Shown in pieces: positions 5,941 to 7,461 of a stretch of DNA of 7,461 nucleotides. The translations under genes were made by a program, and so were the position numbers. Numbering within the stretch: position 1 is the first letter of the stretch; every line of letters starts with the position of its first letter. The notes under the pieces were generated by a model. It had not been told where the DNA came from. It saw only the letters and a program-made list of their open reading frames with translations, and searched no databases. The stretch is from contig DASPJX010000403.1 in the NCBI GenBank assembly GCA_035628395.1, positions 1 through 7,461 of the forward strand. Direction: 5' to 3'. Source of the stretch: UBA4615 sp035628395. Lineage in GTDB: Bacteria > Pseudomonadota > Gammaproteobacteria > Burkholderiales > Burkholderiaceae_E.

Positions 5941-5961
5941 GCCCCGGGCCGCCACCGCGTC

Positions 5962-7032
5962 TCAGCGCGGCATGCCGCCCGATCGCGCGCGCTCGCGCAG
6001 GAACCGCAGCACGTCGCGCGCGGTGGTGTCCGGATCCTCCTCCATCGGCAGGTGGCCGAGGTCGGGGTAGATCCTGAGCTCGCTGTCGGGGATGTCGCGG
6101 TCGAAGCGCTCGGCGTTCGACGGCGGCACCCATTCGTCCTGCGCGCCCCAGAGGATCAGCGTCGGCACGCGCAGCTCGGTCAGCCGCTCCCAGCCGGTCG
6201 GGCGCGGGTCGGCGCGGGTCCGGTCGCCGAAGGCGATCCGGTTGCCCGGGCGGCGCATCAGGTCGGCGTAGCGCTCGACGAGCTCGGGCGTGACCTTGCG
6301 GGGATCGGCGTAGGTGTCGCGCAGGCTGCGCTCGATCAGGCCCTCGACCGGCAGGAAGCGCATCAGCTCCGAGATCACCGGCAGCCGCGCGAGCCGCATC
6401 GCGGTCGAGCGCGAGGCGCCCTGCTCGACCGGATAGCCGACGGCGTCGACCAGCACCAGCGCGCTCACCCGCTCGGGATGGCGCAGCGCGAAGCGCCACG
6501 CGTAGTAGCCGCCGAGGCTGTTGCCGGCGATCGCGAAGCGTCCGAGGCCGGCGGCGGCGACGAAGCGCTCGAGGAAGTCGACGGTCGCGGCGGCCGAGTA
6601 GTCGCCCGACGGATGCGGGCCGGTCAGCCCGAAGCCCGGCAGGTCGAGCCGCACGACCCGCATGTGCGGCGACAGCCGCTCCGCCCAGCCGTCCCAGGTG
6701 TGCAGCGACGAGCCGGTGCCGTGCAGCAGCAGGATCGCCGGCACGTCGGTGCCGGTGCCCGCGCGCGCGGCGAGCGCGTCGGGCGGCCCGGGCAGCGACG
6801 CGGTCGCCGGGCCCTCGTCGCGCCAGTGGACCTCGATGCCGTCCATCGGCAGGTAGCGCGACGGCGGCCCGCCCCAGCGCGTCTTCAGCTCGGCGAGCGG
6901 CAGGTCGGTCTGGCAGCCCGCCAGCGCGGCGAGGGCGGCGAGACCGGCGGCGAGCGCGACCCGGCGCAGCGCCGCCGTCGCGACCCCGGTCCGACCCGAC
7001 CGCGCGCCCGGACCGCCGCGCGCCGCGCTCAC
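5962..7032 (-). CDS. Alpha/beta-hydrolase lipoprotein
   Basis: A 356-aa protein with a basic N-region, a hydrophobic helix and a lipobox LAGC, so Cys40 should be lipidated and the enzyme anchored at the periplasmic side of the inner or outer membrane. The hydrolase core follows: HGTGSS (104-109) forms the oxyanion-hole region, GNSLGG (170-175) is the nucleophile elbow with Ser172, Asp299 in LWGAQDEW is the likely acid and His327 in DLGHLPMEED completes the triad. A lid-like helical segment spans about 205-265. It resembles esterases, C-C hydrolases and haloalkane-dehalogenase relatives, but Ser as nucleophile argues for ester, thioester or amide hydrolysis; the substrate is unknown. The GTG start overlaps the upstream ATPase stop by four bases (GTGA) and has AGGAGGG six bases upstream. 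The tight coupling places it in the peptide-transporter operon. Confidence 0.9.
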   Translation of the reverse strand: MSAARGGPGARSGRTGVATAALRRVALAAGLAALAALAGCQTDLPLAELKTRWGGPPSRYLPMDGIEVHWRDEGPATASLPGPPDALAARAGTGTDVPAILLLHGTGSSLHTWDGWAERLSPHMRVVRLDLPGFGLTGPHPSGDYSAAATVDFLERFVAAAGLGRFAIAGNSLGGYYAWRFALRHPERVSALVLVDAVGYPVEQGASRSTAMRLARLPVISELMRFLPVEGLIERSLRDTYADPRKVTPELVERYADLMRRPGNRIAFGDRTRADPRPTGWERLTELRVPTLILWGAQDEWVPPSNAERFDRDIPDSELRIYPDLGHLPMEEDPDTTARDVLRFLRERARSGGMPR

Positions 7033-7461
7033 GCGCGGCCCTCCTCGACGGCGTGGCAGGCGACCTGCGCGCCGTCGGCGAGCGTCGCGAGCGCCGGGCG
7101 CTCGGCGCGGCAGCGGGCGTTCGCGAGCGGGCAGCGCGGATGGAAGGTGCAGCCGGTCGGCGGGTTCAGCGGATTCGGCACCTCGCCCGCCACCGGCGTG
7201 CGGCCCTTGCCGGTCATGCGGATGTCGGGGATCGCGTCGAGCAGCATCCGCGTGTACGGATGTCGCGGCGTCGCGAACAGCGTGCGCTTGGGCGCCAGCT
7301 CGACGATGCGGCCGAGGTACATCACCCCGACGCGGTCGGCCACGTGGTGCACCACGGCGAGGTTGTGCGAGATGAACAGGTAGGTGAGGCCGTCGGCGCG
7401 CTGGATCTCGCGCATCAGGTTCAGCACCTGCGCCTGCACCGACACGTCGAGCGCCGAGGTC
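7029..7461 (-). CDS. Dipeptide/oligopeptide ABC transporter ATPase, C-terminal fragment (DppF/OppF class)
   Basis: The last 143 residues of a peptide-transporter ATPase; the start, Walker A, signature and Walker B lie beyond the right edge. The fragment opens in the D-loop (TSALDVSVQAQ) and contains the switch His in FISHNLAVVHHVADRVGVMYLGRIVE. The Opp/Dpp-specific C-terminal extension (oligo_HPY) follows: HPYTRMLLDAIP, then GEVPNPLNPPTGCTFHPRCP and C..ERP. Four cysteines (visible-fragment residues 104, 110, 117 and 135) match the conserved cysteines of this extension, reported to bind an iron-sulfur cluster in some DppD/OppD proteins. The SHNLAVVHH and MYLGRIVE wording suits the second ATPase (DppF/OppF) better than DppD, but I cannot separate them with certainty. 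It acts in the cytoplasm with permeases presumably encoded to the right. Its stop overlaps the start of the hydrolase gene. Confidence 0.93.
   Translation of the reverse strand, partial: TSALDVSVQAQVLNLMREIQRADGLTYLFISHNLAVVHHVADRVGVMYLGRIVELAPKRTLFATPRHPYTRMLLDAIPDIRMTGKGRTPVAGEVPNPLNPPTGCTFHPRCPLANARCRAERPALATLADGAQVACHAVEEGRA

Larger units (their letters stand above)
5697..5961. other. Convergent intergenic gap with regulatory-looking content
   Basis: This 265-base stretch lies between the 3' end of the SDR gene and the 3' end of the hydrolase gene, where only terminators are expected. I see no gene I can support. It holds a promoter candidate, a TetR-style palindrome, an orphan Shine-Dalgarno with ATG and a GC hairpin, each listed separately. 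A second copy of the palindrome core CCGATCGG occurs at 5856-5863. A weak stem GCGTCG/CGACGC (5758-5763, 5773-5778) could act at the end of the SDR transcript but lacks a T-run. The open frame on the minus strand at 5659-5955 has no ribosome binding site and an Arg-rich low-complexity translation, so I do not call it. Confidence 0.6.

Noticed and set aside
5659..5955. 98-codon minus-strand open frame in the convergent gap
   Set aside because: No Shine-Dalgarno, Arg-rich repetitive translation, and it runs across the promoter and palindrome cluster and into the SDR 3' end.
6201..6220. Tandem copy of the decamer GGCGCGGGTC
   Set aside because: It lies within the hydrolase coding sequence at the RTRADPRPT segment. 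A recent 10-base slippage would break the frame, yet the protein continues normally into its Asp and His motifs, so this is most likely chance similarity in GC-rich codons.
5905..7383. 492-codon plus-strand open frame opposite the hydrolase and peptide-transporter ATPase
   Set aside because: Low-complexity translation with no motif, antisense to two well-supported proteins.

Overview
The window is very GC-rich DNA, typical of a high-GC Gram-negative proteobacterium. A branched-chain-amino-acid-type (HAAT/Liv) ABC transporter coupled to an acyl-CoA synthetase, a lipobox hydrolase and a YgfF-like reductase would fit Burkholderiales or a high-GC alphaproteobacterium. The lineage is an inference and cannot be fixed from this sequence. 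Coding density is high, starts are a mix of ATG and GTG with clear GGAGG-type ribosome binding sites, and several stop/start junctions overlap.

Left block (1-4809, all minus strand, read right to left): one operon-like run of a periplasmic substrate-binding protein, LivH-type permease, LivM-type permease, LivG-type ATPase, LivF-type ATPase and the N-terminal part of an AMP-forming acyl-CoA synthetase that runs off the left edge. The five transporter genes form a complete HAAT importer. The ligase starts 12 bases after livF, which suggests that the imported solute is a carboxylic acid (aromatic, alicyclic or fatty) activated to its CoA thioester on entry, rather than an amino acid. A strong GC hairpin lies between the binding-protein gene and livH, the usual place for differential expression of a binding protein over its membrane partners.

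Middle (4810-5961): a single plus-strand gene, an SDR oxidoreductase of the YgfF/FabG-like class, lies between two minus-strand units. The 134-base divergent gap to its left holds a 17-base inverted repeat. The 265-base convergent gap to its right holds an unexpected cluster on the minus strand: a TTGACA-type promoter candidate, a perfect 14-base TetR-style palindrome at the expected transcription start, and an orphan Shine-Dalgarno plus ATG that opens only onto the antisense of the SDR gene. The orphan leader shares an 11-mer and a 10-mer, in the same order, with the true leader of the binding-protein gene. This suggests either a long antisense leader for the transporter operon or a rearrangement that placed the SDR gene inside an older promoter region.

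Right block (5962-7461, minus strand): the C-terminal end of a dipeptide/oligopeptide ABC transporter ATPase (DppF/OppF class), whose stop overlaps the GTG start of an alpha/beta-hydrolase lipoprotein. This is the downstream end of a separate peptide-transport operon. I see no RNA genes, CRISPR arrays, insertion sequences or obvious novel defence system. The most unusual material is regulatory and lies around the SDR gene.
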